A stretch of 20,070 nt of DNA from a bacterium (GCA_030019105.1 JASEGY010000018.1:1-20070), one strand, 5' to 3'. Counted from the first letter of the stretch, positions 15,701 through 19,999 are shown. Numbers and translations are program-made. The notes: generated by a model not told the origin, from the sequence alone.

Positions 15701-17425
15701 GGCAATTTGACCAGATTAACCGATGATCCGGCTGAGGATGTTGAGCCTTCCTTTTCTCCTGATGGAGCTCAGATAGTTTTTAGCTCCAACCGGGAGGGTG
15801 ATTATAAGATATATTTGCTGGATGTGAACGATACAGAGTCCCCGGTTCAGTTGACCCAAAATACAGCCGGGGATCGTTCTCCTTCCTTTTCACCTGATGG
15901 AAAACAGATTGTCTTCGTCTCTGATGGGGATATCTATATCATGACCATGGATGTGAGTGGAAATAAAGTTTCGCAGTTAACCAATGATCCGGCTGATGAT
16001 TCTCAGCCGTGTTTTTCCCCGAATGGCCTCAGGATCGCCTTTAGCTCCAACCGGAGTGGGAATGATGAAATCTATCTAATGGATAGTAACGGCGAAAACC
16101 TGGAGAATATAACCAAGGATCCGGCGGCCAATGACTTTGACCCCTCATTTTCGCCTTCGCCGGGCGATAATCGGATTGCCTTCACCACTGATCGTGACGG
16201 CAACCAGGAGATCTATCTCATAAATATCGACGCAGAAGGGCAACCGGATAATCTGACTAACCACCTGGCCAGAGATGTCCACCCTTCTTTTGGACCGGCC
16301 CTTTTGCCCTTTTCCCCATCAAAGCTTTCTATTCAGACAGTAGGAGAGGGCCGGATTGAACTCACCTGGCAGGATCGGTCTACCAATGAAGACGGATTTG
16401 TCATCGAGAGAAGGGTTGACGGGCTGTCTTACTCTGAGATAGCTACTGTTGACGCCGGGGATACCACTTACATAGATTCTGTTGTTCCAGGAACCGACTA
16501 TTGTTATCAAATTAGGGCCAGGAATGAATATGGCTCCTCGGAGCCTTCCAACGAGGTCTGCCTTTCCGAGTGCTGTTTGGCTCCGATACCTCCGGCTGAT
16601 CTTTCAGCCGAAATTGTGTCAGGCCCTAAGATTAAGTTGACCTGGGATGATAAGTCTGATAATGAAACCGGTTTTAAACTCGAACGAAGGGTGGCGGGCA
16701 GTGTATACCCTGATAAACCGTTAGCTACTCTTGGCCCCAATGTAACTACTTACTATGATTCAGATTTCGAGTTAGGGATTGACTACTGTTATCAGGTCAG
16801 GGCCGGCAATGGACAGGGAGAATCAAACCCGTCAAATGAAGTTCAGGCTAAAGTTGATCTTCCTGGCCCAACCGGGCTTAGCGCCGGGATCATAGCGGCC
16901 GGTCAGGTTAAATTAACCTGGCAGGATAATTCGGAAGAGGAGGATGGTTTTGCCATTGAAAGAAAGACCGGCGGGGGCAGTTATACCGAGAGAGCCAGGG
17001 TAGGGCAGGACGTGACCACCTACCAGGATAGTGGACTGGACCAGGATGGGATTTATTATTATCGGGTCAGGGCTTACATTAATAACCTGGGAAAGTCGGA
17101 TTACTCCAATGAGCTTAAGGTAGAACCAACCCCAAAAGGTATAATTGTCTATCCTAACCCTTTTTTTTATAAACAGCACAGCCGGATTATCTTTGAAGGG
17201 GATATTTCAGCCGGCGATAAGATTTGGATTTATACCCTGGCAGGGGGGTTAGTTCAAACCCTGTCCATTAATGGCAGCTTACCAGACAACGACGGTGATG
17301 GACAAAAATTTACCTGGGATAATCCAACCAATGAAAATGGTGAGAGACTGGCCAGCGGGATTTACCTTTACATCCTCAAAAGTTCCAGAGGCAAGGCCGG
17401 CGGTAAATTTGCGGTCGTTTATTAA
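6713..17425 (+). CDS. Giant secreted multidomain protein with cohesin-like, FN3, propeller and sorting domains
   Basis: The 3570-residue product is encoded by one uninterrupted frame starting seven bases after AGAGGAGG. Residues 1-27 are a signal peptide (charged MKIRIR, hydrophobic core, GYA before the cleavage site). By eye the order is: cohesin-like 1 (31-186); six FN3 (187-750); two InlB-B-repeat-like modules (751-1063); a dockerin-like segment (1069-1112); an unassigned beta-rich region (1114-1283); a third B-repeat module; a PKD-like domain (about 1437-1527); a fourth B-repeat module; cohesin-like 2 (1682-1812); two FN3; cohesin-like 3 (2003-2135); three FN3; cohesin-like 4 (2411-2546); four FN3; a six-bladed TolB-like propeller (2924-3199); three FN3; and a FlgD-Ig/T9SS-like C-terminal domain (3475-3570). 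No catalytic domain was recognised. Likely an exported adhesin or scaffold at the cell surface. The PorV/PorQ-like gene is next downstream. Domain borders are approximate. Confidence 0.9.
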   Translation: MKIRIREIILALLLTLGIIPGLGTGYAGAGVNITFNGPAAASPGDIFWVTVDVDQVNSPLVSAHLNALEFNADLLEAKSVTNGGLTPASKGFSVISNINNNPNVWGKGYVNFLVIEGGASPIGVTGSGSIAKVKFQVRSGVGGTAKIDLTSAAQNCPPVCYIIRLKDSSGKEIPVDSVTPYSIQIMGPPLPPTTLTATTVSSSQIRLNWTDNSDNETGFVIERKPPGQGYNEAATVSANITTWLDTGLSSNTQYCYRVKARNAAGDSGYSNEPCATTQDVIPSNPTGLTATAKSTSRIDLSWNDLTNETGYAIQAKTATTSFADIDTVSANTTSYSHLGLSANTTYYYQVRAFNAIGVSGYSSTAQATTYDNPPAAPTGLVLSGVTANKIDLNWTDNSNNEAGFEIERKTETQPSYSLIDTVGAGATNSSNTGLASNTHYYYRVRAWSENISGDKNWSGYSSGADTTTLDIPPNAPSGLGATANSSSQITLNWSDNSTNETGFKIERRMAATFFAEIDTSSANVNQFIDTALLPNTTYYYQVRAYNGIGNSGYSNTAFATTFDIPPVAPGSLQAGAVSDSRIDLSWTDNSGNEDGFIIEKASSGSGPFSELNRVDTGITVYSHTGLTPKTTYCYRVKAYNGWGNSGPSNIACVTTNDTFPAAPSNLSLSDTGITQFRLNWTDNAANEAGFRIERKTTGGYSQIKEIPTPNMTTYLDTGLSPETTYTYRVRAYNGAGDSGYSNEASGTTLPSHFSLTVNSAYGSPSPGVGSDSYASGASVTASVSSPVSGPSGTRYVCTGRTGAGSVPVSGSDTNVTFNITQNSTITWQWRVEYQLLTAVNNPDWGGISPASGTWYETNSPATITATPKSGYTFSGWAGDLSGSTNPASLTMNGSKSVAANFTESSGVQCTLTVASAYGSPSPGVGTHSYNCGNSLTASVTSPVSGGDGIQYVCTGWTGTGFVPTGGTGTKVTFSLTQNSTITWNWKTQYYLTTSVEPAGGGTINIIPVSSSGWYDEGTSITLTAEPEGCNAFTGWTGALSGTTNPTSLTMDSPKAVTANFSGRRCHEADINCDDEIDDFELLDYIDLWVKGDVDDFSLLDAVDIWVAGYGACSNLVPTYASALAPVRALAPAYSAPLRRSPGEGSLDSQSVVSEETNPQPQWAPSNTQVTITRTLDCSQETTIDAALAVAVDESNKPNAIIIKEYIPAGWDEPSSTPPHDAFDSSTGEIRWLFRGSGGVIDRTITYQVQVGSGSKTFSGQVLYNDPAGTSITRDIGGDTSCEEEVTLTVISTHDSPFPDTAGSPHSYSPGTPVTASVTSPVSGGTGVRHVCTGWTGTGFVPATGTGTTVSFTINQNSSITWNWKTEYYLTTAVNPPGGGTVTPSSGWYESGQSVTLTAVPAPGYTFSGWSGDLSGITNPANLTMSAPKSVTANFNRPPAADAGPDQTVGSGVLVGLDGSSSSDPDGDPITYQWTQTSGPAVTLSNSTAQKPTFTPLTSGSCRFQLVVNDGQLNSAPDEVIITVTICVGQYTLTVSSAHDSPSPSTGTHCYSPGALITASVTSPVSGGTGVRHVCTGWTGTGSVPAGGTGTNANFTINQNSTITWHWKTEYYLTTSVNPAGAGTISPAAGWYEDGIVLPVNAIPVAGYAFTEWSGDLSGSNSAASLTMNGPKTITANFVPTQVITVSINAPAEVVYDSTFTATVDINQVGSLDNGYIKLNFDSNLFELISLDKGSLISKASVVSYLAGPWFYFYMSGSEVSGAGSLMEAEFKAIGPPSAVREIDIADISLGDAAGQAIEVGSVVGAEVEIKSPDDKPVPPGNLNLEVISLTRIDLNWLDNSNNEAGFQIERKKGSGIYNWLATVFSGKTSYSDSNLSPETTYCYRVRAYNNQGYSDWSNEKCATTTEVPPPAPTKLKATAGSSTRIDLTWDKNSANNERGFKIERSLSGGSAGFSGIGEVGVNVTVYHDEGLSPNTTYFYRVKAWNNQGNSPYSNEASATTPGETVLKVTAPETVAVRAGFEAVVEVTGVHDLSQCFFRVSFDPGIFRLISTVAGALISSTNPTISSNNASGKSSLWINIPGKVSGSGGLVKFGFEAIGAIGDSSKIEIDSITLADGAGKNIQVDSVLPARVTITGSPPASPANLTVTGFGQNSITLSWKDNSYNETGFILERKTSSYSVIAILPANITTYTDSGLSLNTFYYYRVKAYNDFGESAYSNEITLDCCRFSPDPPTDLAADIVSGSEVDLNWSDNSDNETGFKIERSISGGPYSEIRVVSANVTGYRDSGLSPCIYSYSYRVKAYNEVAASNYSNEITLPAQSPPESPSGLTGEGILSTRINLSWWDNSDNESGYKIERSQNGSGFTQVGMVGTNVTAYQDAGLNPKVTYCYRVRAENACGESNHTNEVCLTTGVTVKVVAPATVSYKNTFEVSIEVTQVTNLDTLLFKLEFNPAVLQVVPPVKKGTLTSTVVKPIDSIQNEQGWLKAVFNLPGTVGVSGAGSVAVIEFEAIGTNGAVSDLKLPEFNMGDNVPNQIPVGEIIPARVQVIGGPPSPPYNLKATAVSETQIGLTWQSALGDKIGFIIERRKAGETFVELTRVAANVTGYNDLNLESETTYYYRVRAYNTYGESGPSNESWATPPGPLSPPDNLSADTVSSTQIRLNWRDNANNETGFKIERRKKGSNTWTQIGTASANVMTYLDSGLEAETTYYYRVRAYDQSRDSGYSNEASATTPGSPPAAPDNLRGQEVLHNRIKIAWRDKSDNETGFKIERRIGSAGSFEPIGTVGAGVIAFQDTGLNPQTSYSYRVRAYNQWGDSGYSNIISLQTPLPPPEAPSDLVAEAISSSRIDLSWQDNSLDEDGFKIERRVGPDGNWVPIDRVPVNVSRYHDVDVSPLTTYYYRVRACNDEGGDSGYSNTLEIRTPPALQPFPVKLVFASDRTGDYEIYLMDDNGGAVTKLTDTPGIDWQPVLSPKKGVTQVAFVSDREGNSDIYLIGAGGGNLTRLTDDPAEDVEPSFSPDGAQIVFSSNREGDYKIYLLDVNDTESPVQLTQNTAGDRSPSFSPDGKQIVFVSDGDIYIMTMDVSGNKVSQLTNDPADDSQPCFSPNGLRIAFSSNRSGNDEIYLMDSNGENLENITKDPAANDFDPSFSPSPGDNRIAFTTDRDGNQEIYLINIDAEGQPDNLTNHLARDVHPSFGPALLPFSPSKLSIQTVGEGRIELTWQDRSTNEDGFVIERRVDGLSYSEIATVDAGDTTYIDSVVPGTDYCYQIRARNEYGSSEPSNEVCLSECCLAPIPPADLSAEIVSGPKIKLTWDDKSDNETGFKLERRVAGSVYPDKPLATLGPNVTTYYDSDFELGIDYCYQVRAGNGQGESNPSNEVQAKVDLPGPTGLSAGIIAAGQVKLTWQDNSEEEDGFAIERKTGGGSYTERARVGQDVTTYQDSGLDQDGIYYYRVRAYINNLGKSDYSNELKVEPTPKGIIVYPNPFFYKQHSRIIFEGDISAGDKIWIYTLAGGLVQTLSINGSLPDNDGDGQKFTWDNPTNENGERLASGIYLYILKSSRGKAGGKFAVVY
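6803..7270 (+). other. Cohesin-like domain 1
   Basis: Residues 31-186 follow the cohesin pattern: NGPAAASPGDIFWVTVDVDQ, then HLNALEFNADLLEAKSV, a GYVNF strand, and VTGSGSIAKVKFQV ahead of a final strand. The fold is the jelly-roll that binds dockerins in cellulosomes, but it also occurs in non-cellulosomal surface proteins. Confidence 0.75.
7271..8962 (+). repeat. FN3 domains 1-6
   Basis: Six consecutive fibronectin type III domains of about 92-98 residues (187-750). Each has the core L-x-W-x-D-N-S-x-N-E-x-G-F-x-I-E-R (domain 2 is the least regular), a TYYYRVRAYN-type strand and a G-x-S-x-Y-S-N/S ending. They probably act as spacers or carbohydrate/protein-binding modules. Confidence 0.9.
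8963..9901 (+). repeat. InlB-B-repeat-like modules 1-2
   Basis: Two modules of about 155 residues. Each has a first half (LTV.SAYGSPSPGVG ... VCTGWTGTG ... NSTITW.W) and a second half with the divergent B-repeat signature (GYTFSGWAGDLSG, then NPASLTMNGSKSVAANF). Each half ends in a strand typical of bacterial surface repeats. In module 1 the first-half GW is GR. Confidence 0.8.
9899..10051 (+). other. Dockerin-like segment
   Basis: Residues 1069-1080 form a 12-residue calcium-loop pattern with D1069, N1071, D1073, D1077 and E1080, followed by the helix ELLDYIDLW. A second unit, DDFSLLDAVDIWVAGYG, repeats the helix but lacks the loop. Two flanking Cys lie at 1066 and 1112. It resembles a type I dockerin with one calcium site missing. 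Confidence 0.6.
10052..10561 (+). other. Linker plus unassigned beta-rich region
   Basis: Residues 1114-1283 start with an Ala/Pro-rich linker (ALAPVRALAPAYSAPL). A domain follows with ITRTLDCSQETTIDAALAV, the segment EYIPAGWDEPSSTPP, and IRWLFRGSGGVIDRTITYQV. This looks like a DUF11-type Ig-like fold but is not assigned with confidence. Confidence 0.45.
10562..11755 (+). repeat. B-repeat modules 3-4 flanking a PKD-like domain
   Basis: Two further B-repeat modules (about residues 1284-1436 and 1528-1681) flank a PKD/K319L-like domain with ADAGPDQTV, LDGSSSSDPDGDPITYQWTQ and FQLVVNDGQLNSAPDEV. The DNA of the two modules is identical over 62 bases (10664-10725 and 11393-11454), which suggests recent duplication or gene conversion. 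Confidence 0.85.
11756..12148 (+). other. Cohesin-like domain 2
   Basis: Residues 1682-1812 have INAPAEVVYDSTFTATVDIN, then YIKLNFDSNLFELISLDKG, and VSGAGSLMEAEFKAIG ahead of a final strand with DAAGQAIEV. Same layout as cohesin-like domain 1. Confidence 0.7.
12149..12718 (+). repeat. FN3 domains 7-8
   Basis: Residues 1813-2002. Cores are LNWLDNSNNEAGFQIERK and LTWDKNSANNERGFKIER, each with a CYRVRAY/FYRVKAW strand. Confidence 0.85.
12719..13117 (+). other. Cohesin-like domain 3
   Basis: Residues 2003-2135: VTAPETVAVRAGFEAVVEVT, FFRVSFDPGIFRLISTVAG, VSGSGGLVKFGFEAIGAIG and a final strand with ADGAGKNIQV. Confidence 0.7.
13118..13942 (+). repeat. FN3 domains 9-11
   Basis: Residues 2136-2410. 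Cores are LSWKDNSYNETGFILERK, LNWSDNSDNETGFKIER and LSWWDNSDNESGYKIER. Confidence 0.85.
13943..14350 (+). other. Cohesin-like domain 4
   Basis: Residues 2411-2546: VVAPATVSYKNTFEVSIEVT, LFKLEFNPAVLQVVPPV, VSGAGSVAVIEFEAIGTNG and a final strand ending IPARVQV. Confidence 0.7.
14351..15481 (+). repeat. FN3 domains 12-15
   Basis: Residues 2547-2923. Cores are LTWQSALGDKIGFIIERRK, LNWRDNANNETGFKIERRK, IAWRDKSDNETGFKIERR and LSWQDNSLDEDGFKIERR. Domain 12 is the most divergent, lacking the D-N-S turn. Confidence 0.85.
15482..16309 (+). other. Six-bladed TolB/PD40-like beta-propeller
   Basis: Residues 2924-3199 hold six WD40-like PD40 blades of the form (I/V)xFxSDRxGxxEIYLM. Their starts read LVFASDRTG, VAFVSDREG, IVFSSNREG, IVFVSDGD, IAFSSNRSG and IAFTTDRDG. 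Four of the blades are followed by the FSPDG-type turn. Six blades is the count in TolB, so a closed propeller is likely, probably a binding platform. Blade 4 is shortened. Confidence 0.85.
16310..17134 (+). repeat. FN3 domains 16-18
   Basis: Residues 3200-3474. Cores are LTWQDRSTNEDGFVIERR, LTWDDKSDNETGFKLERR and LTWQDNSEEEDGFAIERK. Confidence 0.85.
17135..17422 (+). other. FlgD-Ig / T9SS-type C-terminal domain
   Basis: The last 96 residues begin GIIVYPNPFF, continue with DKIWIYTLAGGLVQTL and FTWDNPTNENGERLASGIY, and end GKFAVVY. The YPNPF start, the G-x-V-x-T-L turn, the SGIY segment and the closing hydrophobic strand are shared by FlgD Ig-like and type IX sorting domains. It is likely the export or anchoring signal, but FlgD-Ig domains also occur without a known sorting role. 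Confidence 0.7.
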
Positions 17426-17426
17426 A

Positions 17427-17480
17427 AAGGACACAAAGGACACCAAGGACACCAAGGACACAAAGGACACAAAGGACACC
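17427..17480. repeat. 9-bp tandem repeat array, six units
   Basis: Six units of AAGGACACA or AAGGACACC start one base after the giant gene's stop codon. The units vary only in the last base. Unit number may change by slippage. The array would encode a Lys-Asp-Thr repeat if read in the +3 direction of one frame, but no gene uses it. Confidence 0.9.
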
Positions 17481-17533
17481 CAAAATTATCGACCTTTATG
17501 TTCTTGGGGTATATCTATAATTCTCAATGGCCT

Positions 17534-17567
17534 GAAATCCGAAATCCGCAATCCGCAATCCAAAATC
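17534..17567. repeat. GGATTGC-family repeat before the PorV/PorQ-like gene
   Basis: GAAATCCGAAATCCGCAATC, then CGCAATCCAAAATC, lying four to ten bases from the AAGGGGG ribosome site at 17571-17577. Confidence 0.75.
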
Positions 17568-17587
17568 AAAAAGGGGGTAGTTATAAA

Positions 17588-18523
17588 ATGAAGGGAACCA
17601 GATTTTTGACGGGAGGAGTAATACTATTACTCGCGCTGACTCTTAGCGCCAGTGCAGGATGGGCAGGGAGTTACGAAAAGGCCGGGACAGCTTCGGCTCC
17701 CTTTCTCAAAACCAGTTCAGGGGCAAGGGCAGCCGGGATGGGTGGCGCCTATTGTGGAATTCCGACTGATCTTGATACTGTCTATCTTAATCCGGCTGGA
17801 TTGGCCGGCCTGAATCACCGGGAATTCGGAGGAGCAATGCATGAGCGCTTTGAGGGCGTAAAACAAGGTTCATTGGCCCTGGCGCTTCCCTGGAACCAAA
17901 GAGCCCTTGGCTTCGGGGTTATTTACTCTAATTCAGGAGATATAGATGGATATGGTAATGATCCCGATGCAAGTGATTTTGAGCAAGGTACTTTTGATGC
18001 CACAGATTATGCCCTGGCTGCTTCCTTAGCCGGGGGAATGATAAGCGATCTTTCTTACGGAATAAGTGTGAAAATGATCAATTCAAAGATCAAGGATGAT
18101 GCGGCCAGTTTAGTCTTTGCCCTTGATGTGGGCGGATTATACCAGACTAATATACCAGGTCTTTCCGTGGGGTTCTCCCTTCAGAATTTGGGTAACAAAG
18201 TAGAGTTTCATGAAGAGAAAGATGATCTGCCTTTGAGTTTCCGGATAGGGGGAGCCTATAATCAAGGGGTTCTGACCGTAGTTTCTGATGTAGGTAAGGT
18301 TAAAGACAGTGCCGTCTCCCTGAGGTTAGGCGGAGAATATTGTTTTAAAGGAATAATTGCGGTTCGGGGCGGTTATCACTTAGAGAATGGAAGGGACGAT
18401 ACCGGCTTAACTTTTGGGCTTGGTGTTAATCTGGCCGAGGATACCTATCAATTCGACTATGCATATATCCCTTATGATGATCTGGATGATATTCATCACT
18501 TCTCAGCCAAAATAAGATTTTAG
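17588..18523 (+). CDS. PorV/PorQ (UPF0164) family outer-membrane beta-barrel
   Basis: The 311-residue product starts at the ATG at 17588, ten bases after AAGGGGG. An earlier in-frame start at 17498 would run through a repeat and is rejected. A signal peptide (about residues 1-26, cleavage near GWA) is followed by the family hallmark FLKTSSGARAAGMGGAYCGI, then DTVYLNPAGLAGL. Alternating strands up to the terminal FSAKIRF fit an outer-membrane barrel whose last strand ends in aromatic F. UPF0164/PorV-type proteins act in type IX secretion as carriers for cargo with a C-terminal sorting domain, and they are often encoded beside such cargo. Here the giant protein with a FlgD-Ig/T9SS-like domain lies just upstream. 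No T9SS core genes are visible in the window, so function is inferred. A terminator follows. Confidence 0.8.
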   Translation: MKGTRFLTGGVILLLALTLSASAGWAGSYEKAGTASAPFLKTSSGARAAGMGGAYCGIPTDLDTVYLNPAGLAGLNHREFGGAMHERFEGVKQGSLALALPWNQRALGFGVIYSNSGDIDGYGNDPDASDFEQGTFDATDYALAASLAGGMISDLSYGISVKMINSKIKDDAASLVFALDVGGLYQTNIPGLSVGFSLQNLGNKVEFHEEKDDLPLSFRIGGAYNQGVLTVVSDVGKVKDSAVSLRLGGEYCFKGIIAVRGGYHLENGRDDTGLTFGLGVNLAEDTYQFDYAYIPYDDLDDIHHFSAKIRF

Positions 18524-18537
18524 TAAGCGTTCAGGTA

Positions 18538-18558
18538 TCAGCCTTCAGCCATCAGCCA
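18538..18558. repeat. TCAGCC units
   Basis: TCAGCCT, TCAGCCA and TCAGCCA occur in a row, again with a seven-base period. Another short simple repeat in a spacer of this window. Confidence 0.5.
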
Positions 18559-18559
18559 G

Positions 18560-18595
18560 GGTAGGGGCAGGTTTTGCCTCTACCTTTATTATTTT
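18560..18595 (+). terminator. Rho-independent terminator after the PorV/PorQ-like gene
   Basis: GGTAGGGGCA (18560-18569) pairs with TGCCTCTACC (18575-18584) over ten positions, with one G-T pair and a five-base loop. TTTATTATTTT follows. It lies about 36 bp after the stop. Confidence 0.75.
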
Positions 18596-18626
18596 CAACG
18601 ACCTGCATTTCAGATTTAAAATCTTC

Positions 18627-18644
18627 AGTCCGCAATCCGCAATC
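18627..18644. repeat. GGATTGC-family repeat, convergent spacer
   Basis: AGTCCGCAATCCGCAATC. This copy is not followed by a ribosome site or a gene start, unlike most others here. Confidence 0.6.
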
Positions 18645-18709
18645 GTAACATTCTCGCGGACAACGCAAATGTTGCGGGGTAATACTATAGACTTCATGAA
18701 AAAGATTTT

Positions 18710-18831
18710 GGGGTAATAAGTTGTAAGTTATAAGTTGTAGGTTGTAAGTTGGGTAGAATGCCCACGGCGTGTTGCTTAACCTACAACCTACAACCTACAA
18801 CCTACAACCACAACCTACAACCTATTACCCC
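18710..18831. repeat. TACAACC heptad palindrome
   Basis: The left arm starts GGGGTAATAAGTTGTAAGTT and the right arm ends in the near complement AACCTATTACCCC. Both arms consist of ACAACCT/AGGTTGT heptads, four to five of them in tandem on the right (18780-18808). Further units follow at 18856-18880. A long hairpin could form in either transcript and help end the two convergent genes. Confidence 0.75.
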
Positions 18832-18909
18832 TACCCCCCAAAATACACAACTTCGCAACCTACAACTTACAACCTACAACTGTTCCCCGAAATATTAAGA
18901 AGGTACCGT

Positions 18910-19917
18910 CTATTGGATATATCGAGTGGGATTAACCGGCTTGCCATTTTTGCAGATTTCAAAATGAACATGAGGGCCGGTAGAGGTTCCGGTATCTCCC
19001 AGAAGGGCAATAGCTTGATACTGTTTTACATATTGTCCTGTCCTGACCAGATTTTGCTTGTTATGACCATACTTCGTAGTATAACCGTTAGGATGTTTAA
19101 TAATAACCAGTTGGCCATATCCGCCTTCCCAACCAGAGAAGATAACCTTCCCCGATGCGGCTGCCCTTATTTTTGAACCATAAGGGGCGACCAAATCAAG
19201 CCCGGCGTGAAACATAACTTGCTGGTAGATAGGATGTGTTCGGTAGCCGAAACCGGAAGATATCCGGCCTTTCACTGGCGCTACAAATCTTTTTGAAGGG
19301 CTGTAAGAAACAAGCTGAATTCTTTGTTCATAAAGGAGGTTAGCTTTAGGGAGGAAAAGTACCTGTCCTGGCTTGACCTGGTTGGAAGCCAGGTTGTTAT
19401 GCCGGGTGATTTCCTTGAGAGGGGTTTTATATAATCTGGCAATATCCCATAAGCTTTGACCGGACCTTACCCGATAGAGTATCCCTTTTTGGTTTGGTAT
19501 TTCCAGCTTCTGTCCCGGGAAAAGAGAGTTGCTGCGAAGATTATTGCTCCCGACAATGGAATCTACATTTATCCCATATCGCTTAGATATGGTCGATAGA
19601 TTTTCTCCCTTCCGAACAATATGCCGGGTTATTTTTACCTTTTGCCGGTCTGAAAGTTTCTCTTTAGTTTTGATTTTGGGGGGCGGGGGCGGCTCTTTTT
19701 TAGAAACAGCCGGTTCAATTTTAACTTCCTCTTGAACTGCCGGCTGTTTTGTCTGAACAGCATTAGTAAGTAATAAATCCTTATCAGCTAAGTTAGCGAT
19801 ACTACTTAGTGATTGCTCTTCTTTCGCTTTATTGCCAAGACCAATGAAGGGCAACAAGCAAAGTAAACCTACCAGGATCATAAAACCAGGCGCATATGGC
19901 CTCTTTTTTCTTCTCAA
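18910..19917 (-). CDS. LysM-LysM-M23 cell-wall peptidase (EnvC/NlpD-like)
   Basis: The 335-residue product starts at TTG 19917-19915, nine bases after AAAGGAG. Residues about 11-28 are a hydrophobic segment after RRKKR, a signal anchor or signal peptide. A Lys/Glu/Pro-rich linker (52-90, with PPPPP) is followed by two LysM peptidoglycan-binding domains (98-142 and 147-191). The M23 domain (211-330) carries the zinc ligands H237 and D241 (HAGLD) and H318, with H316 as the other half of HVHFE. All key residues are present, so it may be an active endopeptidase in periplasm or envelope, unlike NlpD/EnvC activators that lost them. It is transcribed toward the PorV/PorQ-like gene from a strong promoter. 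The substrate bond cannot be told. Confidence 0.92.
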   Translation of the reverse strand: MRRKKRPYAPGFMILVGLLCLLPFIGLGNKAKEEQSLSSIANLADKDLLLTNAVQTKQPAVQEEVKIEPAVSKKEPPPPPKIKTKEKLSDRQKVKITRHIVRKGENLSTISKRYGINVDSIVGSNNLRSNSLFPGQKLEIPNQKGILYRVRSGQSLWDIARLYKTPLKEITRHNNLASNQVKPGQVLFLPKANLLYEQRIQLVSYSPSKRFVAPVKGRISSGFGYRTHPIYQQVMFHAGLDLVAPYGSKIRAAASGKVIFSGWEGGYGQLVIIKHPNGYTTKYGHNKQNLVRTGQYVKQYQAIALLGDTGTSTGPHVHFEICKNGKPVNPTRYIQ

Positions 19918-19970
19918 TTCTTTAAACTCCTTTCATAATTAATTGTGTTAGCAGAACGAACCGCTTTCTA

Positions 19971-19999
19971 ATTATATCACATTAAACTAAATAAGTCAA
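19971..19999 (-). promoter_or_regulatory. Sigma-70-type promoter of the LysM-M23 gene
   Basis: On the minus strand TTGACT (19994-19999) and TATAAT (19971-19976) are separated by exactly 17 bases, with an AT-rich spacer. Transcription would start near 19964, about 45 bases before the TTG start. It is the clearest promoter in the window. Confidence 0.85.

Larger units (their letters stand above)
18524..18909. other. Convergent gene-free region with terminator and palindromes
   Basis: No credible gene was seen in these 386 bases. It lies between the PorV/PorQ-like gene and the minus-strand peptidase gene, which converge. It holds TCAGCC units near 18538-18558, a terminator, a GGATTGC-family repeat and a large TACAACC palindrome. 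Confidence 0.7.

Noticed and set aside
7024..16740. Many small frames of 60-130 residues inside the giant gene, several on the minus strand with a shared ILKPVSLSELS-like stretch
   Set aside because: The shared antisense stretch is just the reverse reading of the conserved FN3 codons for NETGFKIER. They recur with the FN3 period, lack ribosome sites and have no family resemblance.
17498..17587. Upstream in-frame start for the PorV/PorQ-like gene
   Set aside because: It would translate the GGATTGC-family repeat and put 30 odd residues before a proper signal peptide; the ATG at 17588 has its own ribosome site.
17271..17591. Frame with six Lys-Asp-Thr repeats overlapping the end of the giant gene
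   Set aside because: It is produced by the nine-base tandem array and runs into a dispersed repeat. No ribosome site and no family resemblance.
18780..18825. Tandem ACAACCT units as a CRISPR array
   Set aside because: Units are seven bases long with no spacers, and no cas gene is present.
18769..19176. Plus-strand frame of 135 residues over the TACAACC region and the peptidase gene
   Set aside because: Low-complexity start from the heptad array, then antisense to a well-supported M23 gene.
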